NCBI GenBank assembly: GCA_027484885.1
Contig: JAIXSD010000035.1
Location: 1-7,430, forward strand
Direction: 5' to 3'
Length of the DNA stretch: 7,430 bases
Source of the DNA: Rubrivivax sp.
GTDB lineage: Bacteria > Pseudomonadota > Gammaproteobacteria > Burkholderiales > Burkholderiaceae_C
Positions 1-7,430 of the stretch are shown one piece after another; positions within the stretch are counted from its first letter, which is position 1, and each line of letters begins with the position of its first letter. Made by a program: the position numbers and the translations under genes. The notes beneath the pieces are model-generated. The model did not search any database. It saw only the letters and a list, made by a program, of their open reading frames with translations, and was not told the origin of the DNA.

Positions 1-174
1 GCCGGTTGGGCGAGCTTGGAACTGAGCGTGTTGCCCTTGCCCGAAGCCCCTGACGAGCTGCCGGTGTTCATGGAAGCCAGCGCACGGGCCGCGGGACATG
101 GCGCCCAGCTGCGTCGGGCCACGTTGAGCCTGGAGCGGCGTGAGACTGTGGCCGTGCTGGCCACGCGGAGTTGA
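1..174 (+). CDS. C-terminal end of an unidentified protein (5' end outside window)
   Basis: The frame is open from the first base and stops with TGA at 172-174, leaving 57 residues that begin AGWASLELSVLPLPEAPDEL and end AVLATRS. I do not recognise the family. The fragment alternates hydrophobic and polar residues and ends in two likely beta-strands (around LRRATLSLERR and TVAVLATR). This would suit the beta-sandwich tail of a carbohydrate-active enzyme, but many other folds are possible. It does not resemble the usual C-terminus of a LacI-type repressor. Its stop lies 5 bases before the preferred malK start, and it overlaps the alternative ATG at 174 by one base. It is therefore probably the preceding gene of the same operon, and by context perhaps sugar-related; that is inference. 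The coding frame is well supported because codon style matches the downstream genes; the function is unknown. Confidence 0.7.
   Translation, partial: AGWASLELSVLPLPEAPDELPVFMEASARAAGHGAQLRRATLSLERRETVAVLATRS
167..170 (+). promoter_or_regulatory. Ribosome binding site that decides the malK start
   Basis: GGAG at 167-170 lies 9 bases before ATG 180 but only 3 before ATG 174, and it overlaps the region of TTG 171. The spacing favours ATG 180 as the start of malK. The site is inside the last codons of the upstream gene, so translation of the two is probably coupled. Confidence 0.55.
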
Positions 175-179
175 TGATC

Positions 180-1330
<1,151 letters not shown>

Positions 1331-1337
<7 letters not shown>

Positions 1338-1405
1338 GCCTTGTTTCCAGGCGGCAGCTGCTTGCCGGGGCAGGCGCTGCTGCATTGACGGGGCCGGCCC
1401 ATGCC
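1331..1405 (+). other. Predicted twin-arginine (Tat) signal peptide of MalE
   Basis: The first 25 residues hold RR at 7-8 in SRRQLLAG, a weakly hydrophobic Ala/Gly/Leu core (10-20) and an Ala-His-Ala cleavage site. The order S-R-R-x-L-L fits the Tat pattern (S/T-R-R-x-hydrophobic-hydrophobic) better than a plain Sec signal. The short n-region and modest hydrophobicity agree with Tat, but Sec export is not excluded. Confidence 0.6.
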
Positions 1406-2566
1406 AGCCTGCTGGCCCGCCAGGAACCGCTGCGGGTGTGGATCAATGGTGACAAGGGCTACGAGGGCATTGCGAAGATCGGTGAGCAGTTCACCCACGA
1501 CACCGGCGTGCCTTTGCGTGTGGAGCACCCGGAGAACGGAGTGTCGAAATTCGAGCAGGCGGCGGCTGCAGGCAAGGGGCCGGATGTGTGGATCTGGCCG
1601 CATGACCGGGCCGGCGGCTGGGCTGCGTCCGGCCTGATCCGCCCGCTTGCGCCTTCGCGCCGGCTGCGTGAAGGCATCGCCCCCTTGGCGTGGTCGCCCT
1701 GGCAGATGGGCGGGCGCACCTGGGGCTATCCGATTGCGCTGGAGACCGTGGCCTTGATCTGCAATCTCGATCTGGTGCCGCGGCCGCCGCGAAGCTGGGA
1801 CGAAGTCTTCGACCTGGACCGCAAGCTGCGCCCCCAGGGCCGCCGTGCCATCATGTGGCCTTACAACGAGTTCTACTACACCTATGCCCTGATGTCGGCC
1901 GGTGGCGGCTATGCCTTCGCGCGCCGAGCGGATGGCAGCTGGGATGCCCAAGCCAATGGCATCGATTCGCCCGGCACCCGCCAGGGCATGGCCTTGCTGA
2001 AGCGGCTGGTGGACGAAGGCCTGGTGCCGCGCACGGCCACCTATGCCGAGAGCGAAGCGGCCGTCAACGAAGGCCGTGTGGCCATGACCATCAATGGTCC
2101 CTGGGGCTGGAACAACCTGAAGAAGAGCGGCTTGCGCGTGGCCGCGGCGCCGCTGCCCTCTTTGCAGGGTCGGCCCGGTCGGCCCATGGTGGGTGTGCTA
2201 GGTGCCATGGTCTGCGCGGCCAGTCGCCAGCCCTTGCTGGCGACGGAGTTCATTGAGCGGTACTTGCTCAGCCTCGCCGGCCTGCGCGCGATGCAAGCGC
2301 ATGTGCCGCTGGGCGTGCCTGCCAATCTGGAGCTGTTGGCGGAGCTGCGCCAAGCGGATCCCTTGGTGGCCGGTACCGATGCGGCCGCCCAACTGGGCGA
2401 ACCCATGCCCAACATCCCCGAGATGGCCCGGTTCTGGACGGCCATGAACGCCGCCGTCCAAGGCATCACCCAGGGGCGGGAAGGTGTGAACGAGGGCCTC
2501 GCCCGCGCGGCGCGGCGTGTGGGCGGCCAGGCCGGTGCGGCAGCTTCTGTGAAGGGAGTGGCCTGA
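1331..2566 (+). CDS. malE: Periplasmic maltose/maltodextrin-binding protein MalE
   Basis: This 411-residue solute-binding protein would capture maltose or maltodextrin in the periplasm and deliver it to MalFGK2. It aligns with E. coli MalE along its length, recalled from memory: VWINGDKGYEG (36-46), WPHDRAGGW (89-97), YPIALE (133-138), TINGPWGWNN (253-262) and MPNIPEMARFW (359-369). Positions matching known sugar-cleft residues are kept: D41, K42, W89, D92, R93, E138, E180, Y182, W258 and W369. Three others differ: the E. coli pair E44/E45 aligns with V71/S72, and R344 aligns with N373. The N-terminus has SRRQLLAG at 6-13, a hydrophobic stretch and an AHA|S cleavage site near residue 25, which resembles a Tat signal. 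The start overlaps the end of malK by 7 bases, and the stop shares one base with the malF start (TGATG). Maltose-type ligand is likely; another alpha-glucoside is possible. Confidence 0.95.
2552..2558 (+). promoter_or_regulatory. Ribosome binding site of malF
   Basis: AAGGGAG at 2552-2558 ends 7 bases before ATG 2566 and is the strongest Shine-Dalgarno match in the operon. It sits inside the malE reading frame and fixes the malF start at the TGATG junction. Confidence 0.65.
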
Positions 2567-4089
2567 TGCGTGGCTTGAGTTGGGCCCTGCATGGGCTGAA
2601 TCTGGCGGCGGTGCTGGGACTGCTGGCTTTGTGCCAGCAGTTGCTGCGCGGCCGCGAAGTGTTGGCGGCGATGGGCGTGCTTGGCGTGGCAGGCCTTTTG
2701 CTGCTGCTGCAGTTTTCGCGGCGCCTTCAGGCGTGGCGTTATGTCATGCCAGGGCTGCTGGCGGTGTTGGTCTTCATTGTCCTGCCCATGGCCTTCACCC
2801 TGGGCATTGGCTTCACCAACTACAGCTCGGCCCATTTGCTGTCTTTCGATCGAGCCACCGCGGTGCTGCTGCAACGCAGCGACAGTGAAGGCTTGGGCAT
2901 GGACCTGGCGGTCTACCGGCAGGGTGCCGATGCGGCCGACGCGCGCTATCAGGTGCAGTTGCTCGCGGATGATGGTCAGGCCTGGCACAGCGAGACCTTT
3001 GCGCTGCCTCTTGCCGGTGATGGGGTGCTTTTGCAGGCCGGCGACACCCCGCCTGCCGGTGAGTTGCTGAACTCGCGCAGCCTGGTGGGCCTGCTTCCGC
3101 AGCTGCAGGCCTTGGTGCTTCGAACCCCGGACGGGCGCAGCTGGCGTGTATCCAGCCTGCACCGGGTCAGTGATCAGAAGCCTCGCTACCTGGCCCTGGA
3201 TGCCGATCGGCTGCAGGACTTGCGCGATGGGAGCCTGGTGCTGGCCGACCATGAGGCTGGCGTTTGGCGCGACGCACGCGGCCAAGCGCTGGAGCCTGGC
3301 TTCAGAACCGGTGTGGGCTGGGCCAACTACCAGCGCATCTTCGGCGACCGCAGTTTTCTGGAGCCCTTCGGCCGCGTCTTCGCGTGGACGGTCAGCTTTG
3401 CCACGCTGAACACGCTGCTGACTTTTGGCCTGGGTCTGTTTTTTGCCGTGGCCCTCAGCTGGCCAGCGCTCAAGGGCCGCTCGGCGTACCGAATCGCCTT
3501 GTTCTTGCCCTATGCGGTGCCGGCCTTCATCTCGATCCCGATCTTCCGCGGCCTGTTCAACGAGAACCTGGGCGAGATCAACCTGGTTCTGGACTTTTTC
3601 TTCGGTGTGCGGCCGGGCTGGTTCAGCGATGCGACCTTGGCGCGTGCCATGGTTTTGACGGTCAACACCTGGCTGGGCTACCCCTACATGATGATCCTGG
3701 CCATGGGCCTCTTGAAGGCGATCCCGGAAGACCTCTACGAGGCCTCGGCCTTGGCGGGGGCCGGGCCTCTGACGAACTTGTTCCGCATCACCTTGCCCTT
3801 GCTGGCCAAACCGATGGCGCCGCTGCTGGTGGCTTCCTTCGCAGCCAACTTCAACAACCTGACCTTGATCGCCTTGCTGACCGAGGGCGCGCCGGACTAC
3901 CTCGACACCGAGGTGCCCGTGGGCGCCACCGATTTGCTGGCGTCCTACACCTACCGCATCGCCTTCAATGACGGTGGGCAGAATTACGCGCTCGCCTGCG
4001 CGATTTCCTCGATCGTGTTCTTGATCGTGGCCTTGCTGGCGTATGTCAACTTGCGCTTCTTTGGCGGCGCGAAAGCGGCACGGCACTGA
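2566..4089 (+). CDS. malF: Maltose ABC importer permease subunit MalF
   Basis: This is one half of the inner-membrane channel, pairing with MalG and powered by MalK. It has 507 residues (E. coli MalF has 514). Hydrophobic stretches suggest eight membrane helices, at about 9-25, 32-50, 59-80, 272-298, 307-327, 360-384, 411-437 and 473-496. Between helices 3 and 4 lies a large hydrophilic segment (about 85-268) corresponding to the periplasmic P2 loop that touches MalE in E. coli; it is the least familiar part of the protein. Strong family markers are GFTNYSS (82-88), LPYAVPAFISIPIFRGLFN (314-332), NTWLGYPYMMILAMGLLKA (367-385), the EAA coupling loop EDLYEASALAGAG (388-400) with ITLPLL (408-413), and SFAANFNNLTLIALLTEG (424-441). 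The start shares a base with the malE stop. Only 21 bases separate its stop from malG. Confidence 0.96.
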   Translation: MRGLSWALHGLNLAAVLGLLALCQQLLRGREVLAAMGVLGVAGLLLLLQFSRRLQAWRYVMPGLLAVLVFIVLPMAFTLGIGFTNYSSAHLLSFDRATAVLLQRSDSEGLGMDLAVYRQGADAADARYQVQLLADDGQAWHSETFALPLAGDGVLLQAGDTPPAGELLNSRSLVGLLPQLQALVLRTPDGRSWRVSSLHRVSDQKPRYLALDADRLQDLRDGSLVLADHEAGVWRDARGQALEPGFRTGVGWANYQRIFGDRSFLEPFGRVFAWTVSFATLNTLLTFGLGLFFAVALSWPALKGRSAYRIALFLPYAVPAFISIPIFRGLFNENLGEINLVLDFFFGVRPGWFSDATLARAMVLTVNTWLGYPYMMILAMGLLKAIPEDLYEASALAGAGPLTNLFRITLPLLAKPMAPLLVASFAANFNNLTLIALLTEGAPDYLDTEVPVGATDLLASYTYRIAFNDGGQNYALACAISSIVFLIVALLAYVNLRFFGGAKAARH

Positions 4090-4100
4090 GCCGGGCCCAG

Positions 4101-4104
4101 GGAG
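4101..4104 (+). promoter_or_regulatory. Ribosome binding site of malG
   Basis: GGAG at 4101-4104, in the 21-base malF-malG gap, stands 6 bases before ATG 4111. It favours ATG 4111 over the in-frame ATGs at 4117 and 4123, and gives a protein of exactly the E. coli MalG length. Confidence 0.6.
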
Positions 4105-4110
4105 CAATTC

Positions 4111-5001
4111 ATGGCCATGGTGATGAACTCTTCGCAGCGCTGGCGTGTGCTGGCTCTGCATGCTTTTCTGATCGGCTTTGTGGCGCTGAGCCTGCTGCCG
4201 CTGCTGATGATCGTGTCGATTTCGCTGCGACCCGGCAATTTCGCCGGCGGCAGCCTGATCCCGAAAGAGATCAGCTTCGAGCATTGGCGCCTGGCGCTGG
4301 GTCTCGCCGTGACCGATGCGCAGGGCAATCTGGTGCCGCCACCGTTCCCGGTGCTGCAATGGATCCTCAACTCCACCAAGGTGGCCTTGATCAGCGCAGC
4401 GGTCTGCCTGCTGCTCTCCATCACCAGCGCCTATGCCTTCGCGCGCCTGCGTTTTGCGGGCCGGCAGAGCACGCTGACCGCGATGCTGCTGCTGCAGATG
4501 TTCCCCTCGGTGCTTGCCTTGGTGGCGATCTACGCCATCTTCGACCGGCTCGGCGACTGGATTCCGTGGCTGGGTTTGAACAGCCACTGGAGCCTGGCCT
4601 TGGCCTACACCGGTGCAGTGGCTCAGCACATCTGGTTGGTGAAGGGCTATTTTGAGAGCATTCCGCCCGATCTGGAGGAAGCCGCCGCCGTCGACGGTGC
4701 GAGCCGCTGGCAGGCTTTTGTGATGGTGCTCTTGCCTCTGGCCAAGCCGGTGCTGGCGGTGGTCTTTGTGCTGGCTTTCCTCGGCGCCATGATCGAGTAT
4801 CCGGTGGCTTCGGTGCTGCTCCATGATGAGCAACAACTGACTCTCGCTGTGGGTTCGCGCCTGTTCCTGTTCAATCAGCGCTATCTGTGGGGCGACTTTG
4901 CGGCCACCGCCTTGCTCGCAGGCCTGCCCCTGACCCTGATGTTCCTGCTGATGCAGCGTTGGCTGGTGGCCGGACTGACCGCGGGTGGGGTGAAATCATG
5001 A
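4111..5001 (+). CDS. malG: Maltose ABC importer permease subunit MalG
   Basis: This is the second inner-membrane permease subunit, partner of MalF. It has 296 residues, the same as E. coli MalG, and is similar from end to end as recalled. Six hydrophobic segments are visible at about 13-38, 86-112, 122-146, 158-178, 208-232 and 262-286. Family markers are [19 protein letters not shown] (37-55), PPPFPVLQW (76-84), [20 protein letters not shown] (127-146), the EAA loop [15 protein letters not shown] (189-203) followed by VLLPL (206-210), YLWGDFAA (258-265) and the tail [15 protein letters not shown], whose E. coli counterpart reaches into the MalK dimer interface. Its stop overlaps the galM start by four bases (ATGA at 4998-5001), so translation of the two is likely coupled. 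No truncation or missing motif was seen. Confidence 0.96.
   Translation: MAMVMNSSQRWRVLALHAFLIGFVALSLLPLLMIVSISLRPGNFAGGSLIPKEISFEHWRLALGLAVTDAQGNLVPPPFPVLQWILNSTKVALISAAVCLLLSITSAYAFARLRFAGRQSTLTAMLLLQMFPSVLALVAIYAIFDRLGDWIPWLGLNSHWSLALAYTGAVAQHIWLVKGYFESIPPDLEEAAAVDGASRWQAFVMVLLPLAKPVLAVVFVLAFLGAMIEYPVASVLLHDEQQLTLAVGSRLFLFNQRYLWGDFAATALLAGLPLTLMFLLMQRWLVAGLTAGGVKS
4987..4993 (+). promoter_or_regulatory. Ribosome binding site of galM
   Basis: GGGGTGA at 4987-4993 is an imperfect Shine-Dalgarno match 4 bases before ATG 4998. Together with the ATGA overlap it places the galM start at 4998 and not at the upstream in-frame codon at 4887, which would add 37 unrelated residues inside malG. Confidence 0.5.
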
Positions 5002-6002
5002 CGGATCGCTGGACCCTGACCGACTCGGACGGCTTGCAGATTCAAGTCTTGCGCTACGGCGCGAGTTGGGTGAGCTGCCGCGTACCGCTGGCGAATGAAG
5101 CGCCGCGCGAGGTGCTGCTGGGTTTTGATGATCTGGCGTCCCAGCGCCGCAACCGCGGCTATGTCGGCGCGACCGTCGGTCGCTGGGCCAATCGCATTGC
5201 CGGCCTGGAGCTGCGGCGCGGCGAGCAAGTCTGGCCCTTGGCCAGCGAGCCTGGTTTGAACCATCAGTTGCACGGTGGACCGGGCGGATTCCATCAGCGC
5301 GACTGGACCTTGCTGGAGTACAGCGAGCAGCAGCTGCGGCTTGGCCTGCATTCGCCCGATGGCGACCAAGGCTTCCCGGGTGCGCTGGATGTGGAGGTGA
5401 GCTACACGCTGCCGGGCCACGGCGTGGTGCAGATTGATTTCCATGCACGCCTGCATGGCGCACAGGCCTGTCCGGTGGGCTTGACCAACCATGCCTACTT
5501 TCAGTTGGATGGGCGGGGAAGGGGCGAGCAAACCGCAGGCGAGGGGGGCTTGCGCTGGCAGGACGTGCGCGAGCAAACGCTGCAGCTCGGGGCTTCTCAG
5601 GCGCTGCCCTTGGATGGCTCTGGTCTGCCTGCCGGTGCACCAGCGCCTGTGCGTGGCGGCGCCCTGGACTATTGCACCGCGCGGCTGATCGGGCAGCCGC
5701 TCGATCAAGCCTTTGTGCTGGATGGTGGCGACCTGCCTGCGGCCAGGCTTCAGTCGGCCGATGGCCGCGTTGGCTTGGATCTGTACACCAGCTTGCCTGC
5801 ATTGCAGGTCTACACCGGGCACTATCTGGCGCCCTGCACCGAGGGTTGCCATCCCCAGTGGCCCGACTTCAGCGCTGTGGCGCTGGAGCCCCAGTACCTG
5901 CCTGACAGTCCCCACCACCCTGAATGGTCGCAGCCCGATTGCTGGCTGGAGCCCGGGCAGGTGTGGGCCCACCGCAACCGCTATCACTTCCGGAGCTGCT
6001 GA
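4998..6002 (+). CDS. galM: Aldose 1-epimerase (galactose mutarotase family)
   Basis: This cytoplasmic enzyme interconverts the alpha and beta anomers of aldoses such as glucose and galactose. The 334-residue protein aligns with E. coli Gal[15 protein letters not shown] (56-69), [16 protein letters not shown] (88-103), GDQGFPG (122-128), [11 protein letters not shown] (162-172), LDQAFVLDG (235-243), and [20 protein letters not shown] (295-314). By family knowledge the catalytic acid is H165 and the base is E297, with H92 and D236 as likely substrate contacts; all are present. An extra loop rich in Gly and Glu (about 173-186) follows the H165 motif and is longer than in E. coli GalM as I recall it. 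It has no signal peptide. As the last gene of the importer operon it probably works on sugar freed from imported maltodextrin. The true substrate within the aldose family cannot be read from the sequence. Confidence 0.93.
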   Translation: MTDRWTLTDSDGLQIQVLRYGASWVSCRVPLANEAPREVLLGFDDLASQRRNRGYVGATVGRWANRIAGLELRRGEQVWPLASEPGLNHQLHGGPGGFHQRDWTLLEYSEQQLRLGLHSPDGDQGFPGALDVEVSYTLPGHGVVQIDFHARLHGAQACPVGLTNHAYFQLDGRGRGEQTAGEGGLRWQDVREQTLQLGASQALPLDGSGLPAGAPAPVRGGALDYCTARLIGQPLDQAFVLDGGDLPAARLQSADGRVGLDLYTSLPALQVYTGHYLAPCTEGCHPQWPDFSAVALEPQYLPDSPHHPEWSQPDCWLEPGQVWAHRNRYHFRSC

Positions 6003-6050
6003 ACGGCTGGTGCCGGTTCTGGTCGTTCTGCAAGCAGGCTTTGAGACCAC

Positions 6051-6081
6051 AAAAAGGGCGTCCCGCGGGACGCCCTTTTTT
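6051..6081. terminator. Bidirectional intrinsic terminator between convergent genes
   Basis: Positions 6051-6080 form a perfect 30-base inverted repeat centred between 6065 and 6066. Five A's (6051-6055) lead into GGGCGTCCC (6056-6064), and GGGACGCCC (6067-6075) leads into six T's (6076-6081). The stem is very GC-rich, and each strand ends in a U-run of 5 or 6. It lies 49 bases after the galM stop and 48 bases past the receptor stop on the other strand, so it can end both transcripts. The innermost pairs must open to make the loop. Confidence 0.92.
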
Positions 6082-6090
6082 CATGAGCGA

Positions 6091-6105
6091 GGGATCGCTG
6101 ATCCC
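6091..6105. repeat. Small inverted repeat beside the terminator
   Basis: GGGATC (6091-6096) and GATCCC (6100-6105) can pair as a 6-base stem with a 3-base loop. It has no T-run of its own and lies in the 3' untranslated region of the receptor transcript, just before the main terminator on that strand. It could be a chance hairpin or help protect the mRNA 3' end. Apart from this and the terminator, nothing else stands out in the 126-base gap 6003-6128. Confidence 0.35.
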
Positions 6106-6128
6106 CCGCCAAACACCGACTCAGGCAC

Positions 6129-7430
6129 TCACAGCTCGGCACGCACGCTGATCGCGAAGCGCCGATCGTCCGAGTAGCTGCCGCGCGGCAGGCCGTAGTC
6201 GCTGAACTCGCTGCGGCGCACGGTGCGGGTCAGGTTGTTGGCCTCCAGCGCGAGCTTCAGTTTCGGCGTCAAGGCATAGCTGATATAGGCGTCCAGCATG
6301 CCATAGCCCTTCATCTGGATGGGGGTCATGACCGTCACGCCGTTGTTGCTCGGGAAGCTCAGGCGCGGGCCCACGCCGTAGTCGCTGCGCCAGTTGTAGG
6401 CCAGGCGGGCAGAGAAGTCACCCAGGTCATACATGCCCACCAGGTTGGCGCTGCGTTTGGACAAGCCTTCCAGCGGCGCGCTGCGGCCGTTGATGGGGCT
6501 GGGCGCTGCGCTGTTCACCAGGGTGAGGTTCGCCTGCAGACCCAAGCCGCGCAAGAGGCCGGGCAGCTTGTTGAAGAAGCCCTGGTAGCCGAGCTCCAGG
6601 CCGCGGATGCGGCCGTCTTGACCGTTGTTGGGCGTGGTCAGCGTGTAGCCGGTACCGCCAATGGTGACTTGGCTGCTGGTTGTCTGGATGAAGCCCGAGA
6701 CCTCCTTGTAGAAGGCCGCGCCGTACACATGGTCGCTCTTGGAGATGTAGTACTCCAGCGTCGCATCCAGCTGGTTGGCGCGCAGCTTCTCCAGGGCCGG
6801 GTTGCCTTGGAAGCCTGTGCGGTCGTTGACGTTCAGGCTGAGGCTGGGGGTGAGCTGGTCGAAGTTGGGGCGGGTGACCACGCGCGACATGGCCAAGCGC
6901 GCTTGCAAGTCGGGGCGAAGCTCCAGCCGCAGGTTCAGCGACGGCAGCCAGTCGGTGTCGCTCTGGTCCAGGGTGTTGCGAGCGCCGCCCGTGCCAACGT
7001 AGCTGCGGTCTGTTTCGGTGTGCACGGCGCGCAAGCCCAGGTTGCCGGTGAGGGGAAGGCCGGCCAGCGTGGTGTCCAGATCGCTGCTCACATAGACCGC
7101 GCTGCTGCGTTCGCGGAAGGTGAAAGTCTGGGCGGGGTCGAAGCCGGGAATGGCCAGCTTGAAGGTGCCGCGAACGGCTTGCTCATCGCGCAGCCAGCTG
7201 GTGTCGGTCACGGTCATCCATTGGCGCGGGATGTTTCCGCTGCCGGCGTCCTTGAGCAGGTTGTTGTAGGGCAGCAGACCGACACTGGCGATGTCTGAAG
7301 TCTTGAACATCCAGATGTCGTCGATGGTGTTGATCTCCGCGCTTTCGGCGCGGCGGCTGTTCACCCGGAAGCCCGCATGCAGCTTGGTGAAGATGCCGCT
7401 GTCCACCGGCTTGTCGGCGTCCACACGCCA
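6129..7430 (-). CDS. TonB-dependent outer-membrane receptor, C-terminal part
   Basis: The - strand frame is open from the window edge to a TGA at 6131-6129, giving 433 residues of a larger protein. The frame continues upstream of the internal GTG at 7424 with W-R, so that codon is not the start. The visible part is the later beta-barrel: alternating strands with Gly/Asn/Asp-rich turns. It has markers I associate with the Xanthomonas/Caulobacter-type TonB-dependent receptor family: GNLGLRAVHTETDRSYVG, LPSLNLRLELRPDLQARLAM, SRVVTRPNFDQLTPSLSLN, KLRANQLDATLEYYISKSD, and near the end LALEANNLT and SYSDDRRFAISVRAEL. The plug domain, TonB box and signal peptide would lie outside. Members of this family take up oligosaccharides in several proteobacteria; maltodextrin is suggested here only by the neighbouring operon. 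The chain ends in Leu, whereas outer-membrane barrels most often end in Phe. Confidence 0.93.
   Translation of the reverse strand, partial: WRVDADKPVDSGIFTKLHAGFRVNSRRAESAEINTIDDIWMFKTSDIASVGLLPYNNLLKDAGSGNIPRQWMTVTDTSWLRDEQAVRGTFKLAIPGFDPAQTFTFRERSSAVYVSSDLDTTLAGLPLTGNLGLRAVHTETDRSYVGTGGARNTLDQSDTDWLPSLNLRLELRPDLQARLAMSRVVTRPNFDQLTPSLSLNVNDRTGFQGNPALEKLRANQLDATLEYYISKSDHVYGAAFYKEVSGFIQTTSSQVTIGGTGYTLTTPNNGQDGRIRGLELGYQGFFNKLPGLLRGLGLQANLTLVNSAAPSPINGRSAPLEGLSKRSANLVGMYDLGDFSARLAYNWRSDYGVGPRLSFPSNNGVTVMTPIQMKGYGMLDAYISYALTPKLKLALEANNLTRTVRRSEFSDYGLPRGSYSDDRRFAISVRAEL

Noticed and set aside
1..174. LacI-type repressor C-terminus as the identity of the upstream fragment
   Set aside because: A local regulator would be expected near a mal operon, but the fragment lacks the usual closing pattern of that family. 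I left it unidentified.
171..179. TTG 171 or ATG 174 as the malK start
   Set aside because: The only good Shine-Dalgarno match, GGAG at 167-170, is too close to both. ATG 180 has suitable spacing and begins at the usual point before the first strand. ATG 174 cannot be fully excluded.
4090..4110. Possible internal promoter or regulatory site between malF and malG
   Set aside because: The gap is only 21 bases and is accounted for by a ribosome binding site. No -35/-10 pair or operator-like palindrome is visible.
2041..4836. Very long open frame (931 codons) on the - strand across malE, malF and malG
   Set aside because: It is antisense to three confidently identified genes. Its Gln/His/Arg-rich, low-complexity composition is what results from reading GC-rich, CTG-rich genes backwards. 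No domain is recognisable.
4881..6050. - strand open frame (389 codons) across the whole of galM
   Set aside because: It is a shadow of galM, whose catalytic motifs are intact in the + frame.
6618..7298. + strand open frame (226 codons) opposite the TonB receptor
   Set aside because: It is a Val/Gly/Ala-rich shadow of the receptor reading frame and has no recognisable family.

Overview
The window is a GC-rich stretch of bacterial chromosome holding a complete maltose/maltodextrin-type ABC importer operon, and it reads as a Gram-negative proteobacterium. A periplasmic binding protein with an export signal and a TonB-dependent outer-membrane receptor show the two membranes. The high GC content, the G/C-rich third codon positions and the receptor subfamily fit Burkholderiales (Betaproteobacteria, for example a Roseateles/Pelomonas-like genus). 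That placement is inferred from style and was not tested by a database search.

Layout on the + strand: (1) the last 57 codons of an unidentified gene (1-174); (2) malK, the importer ATPase (180-1337); (3) malE, the sugar-binding protein with a twin-arginine-type signal (1331-2566); (4) malF (2566-4089) and (5) malG (4111-5001), the two permease subunits; (6) galM, aldose 1-epimerase (4998-6002). The genes are packed tightly: malK/malE overlap by 7 bases, malE/malF by 1 and malG/galM by 4, and only 21 bases separate malF and malG. They are almost certainly one transcript. No promoter is visible before malK, which begins right at the end of the upstream gene, so transcription probably starts outside the window. 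A 30-base perfect inverted repeat flanked by A- and T-runs (6051-6081) closes the operon. On the - strand, converging on the same terminator, is the C-terminal part of a TonB-dependent receptor (6129-7430); its N-terminus lies beyond the window.

A plausible joint role is as follows. The receptor may bring maltodextrin or a related alpha-glucoside across the outer membrane. MalE captures it in the periplasm, MalFGK2 imports it using ATP, and GalM equilibrates anomers of the sugar released in the cytoplasm. The MalEFGK and GalM assignments rest on strong family matches made from memory. The receptor's substrate and the link between it and the operon are inference from proximity.

I found no mobile element, CRISPR array, tRNA or rRNA, and no convincing sign of an undescribed system. 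The points most worth a second look are the apparent Tat export of MalE, changed positions in its sugar cleft, a short insertion in MalK after the H-loop, a loop insertion in GalM, and the shared bidirectional terminator.
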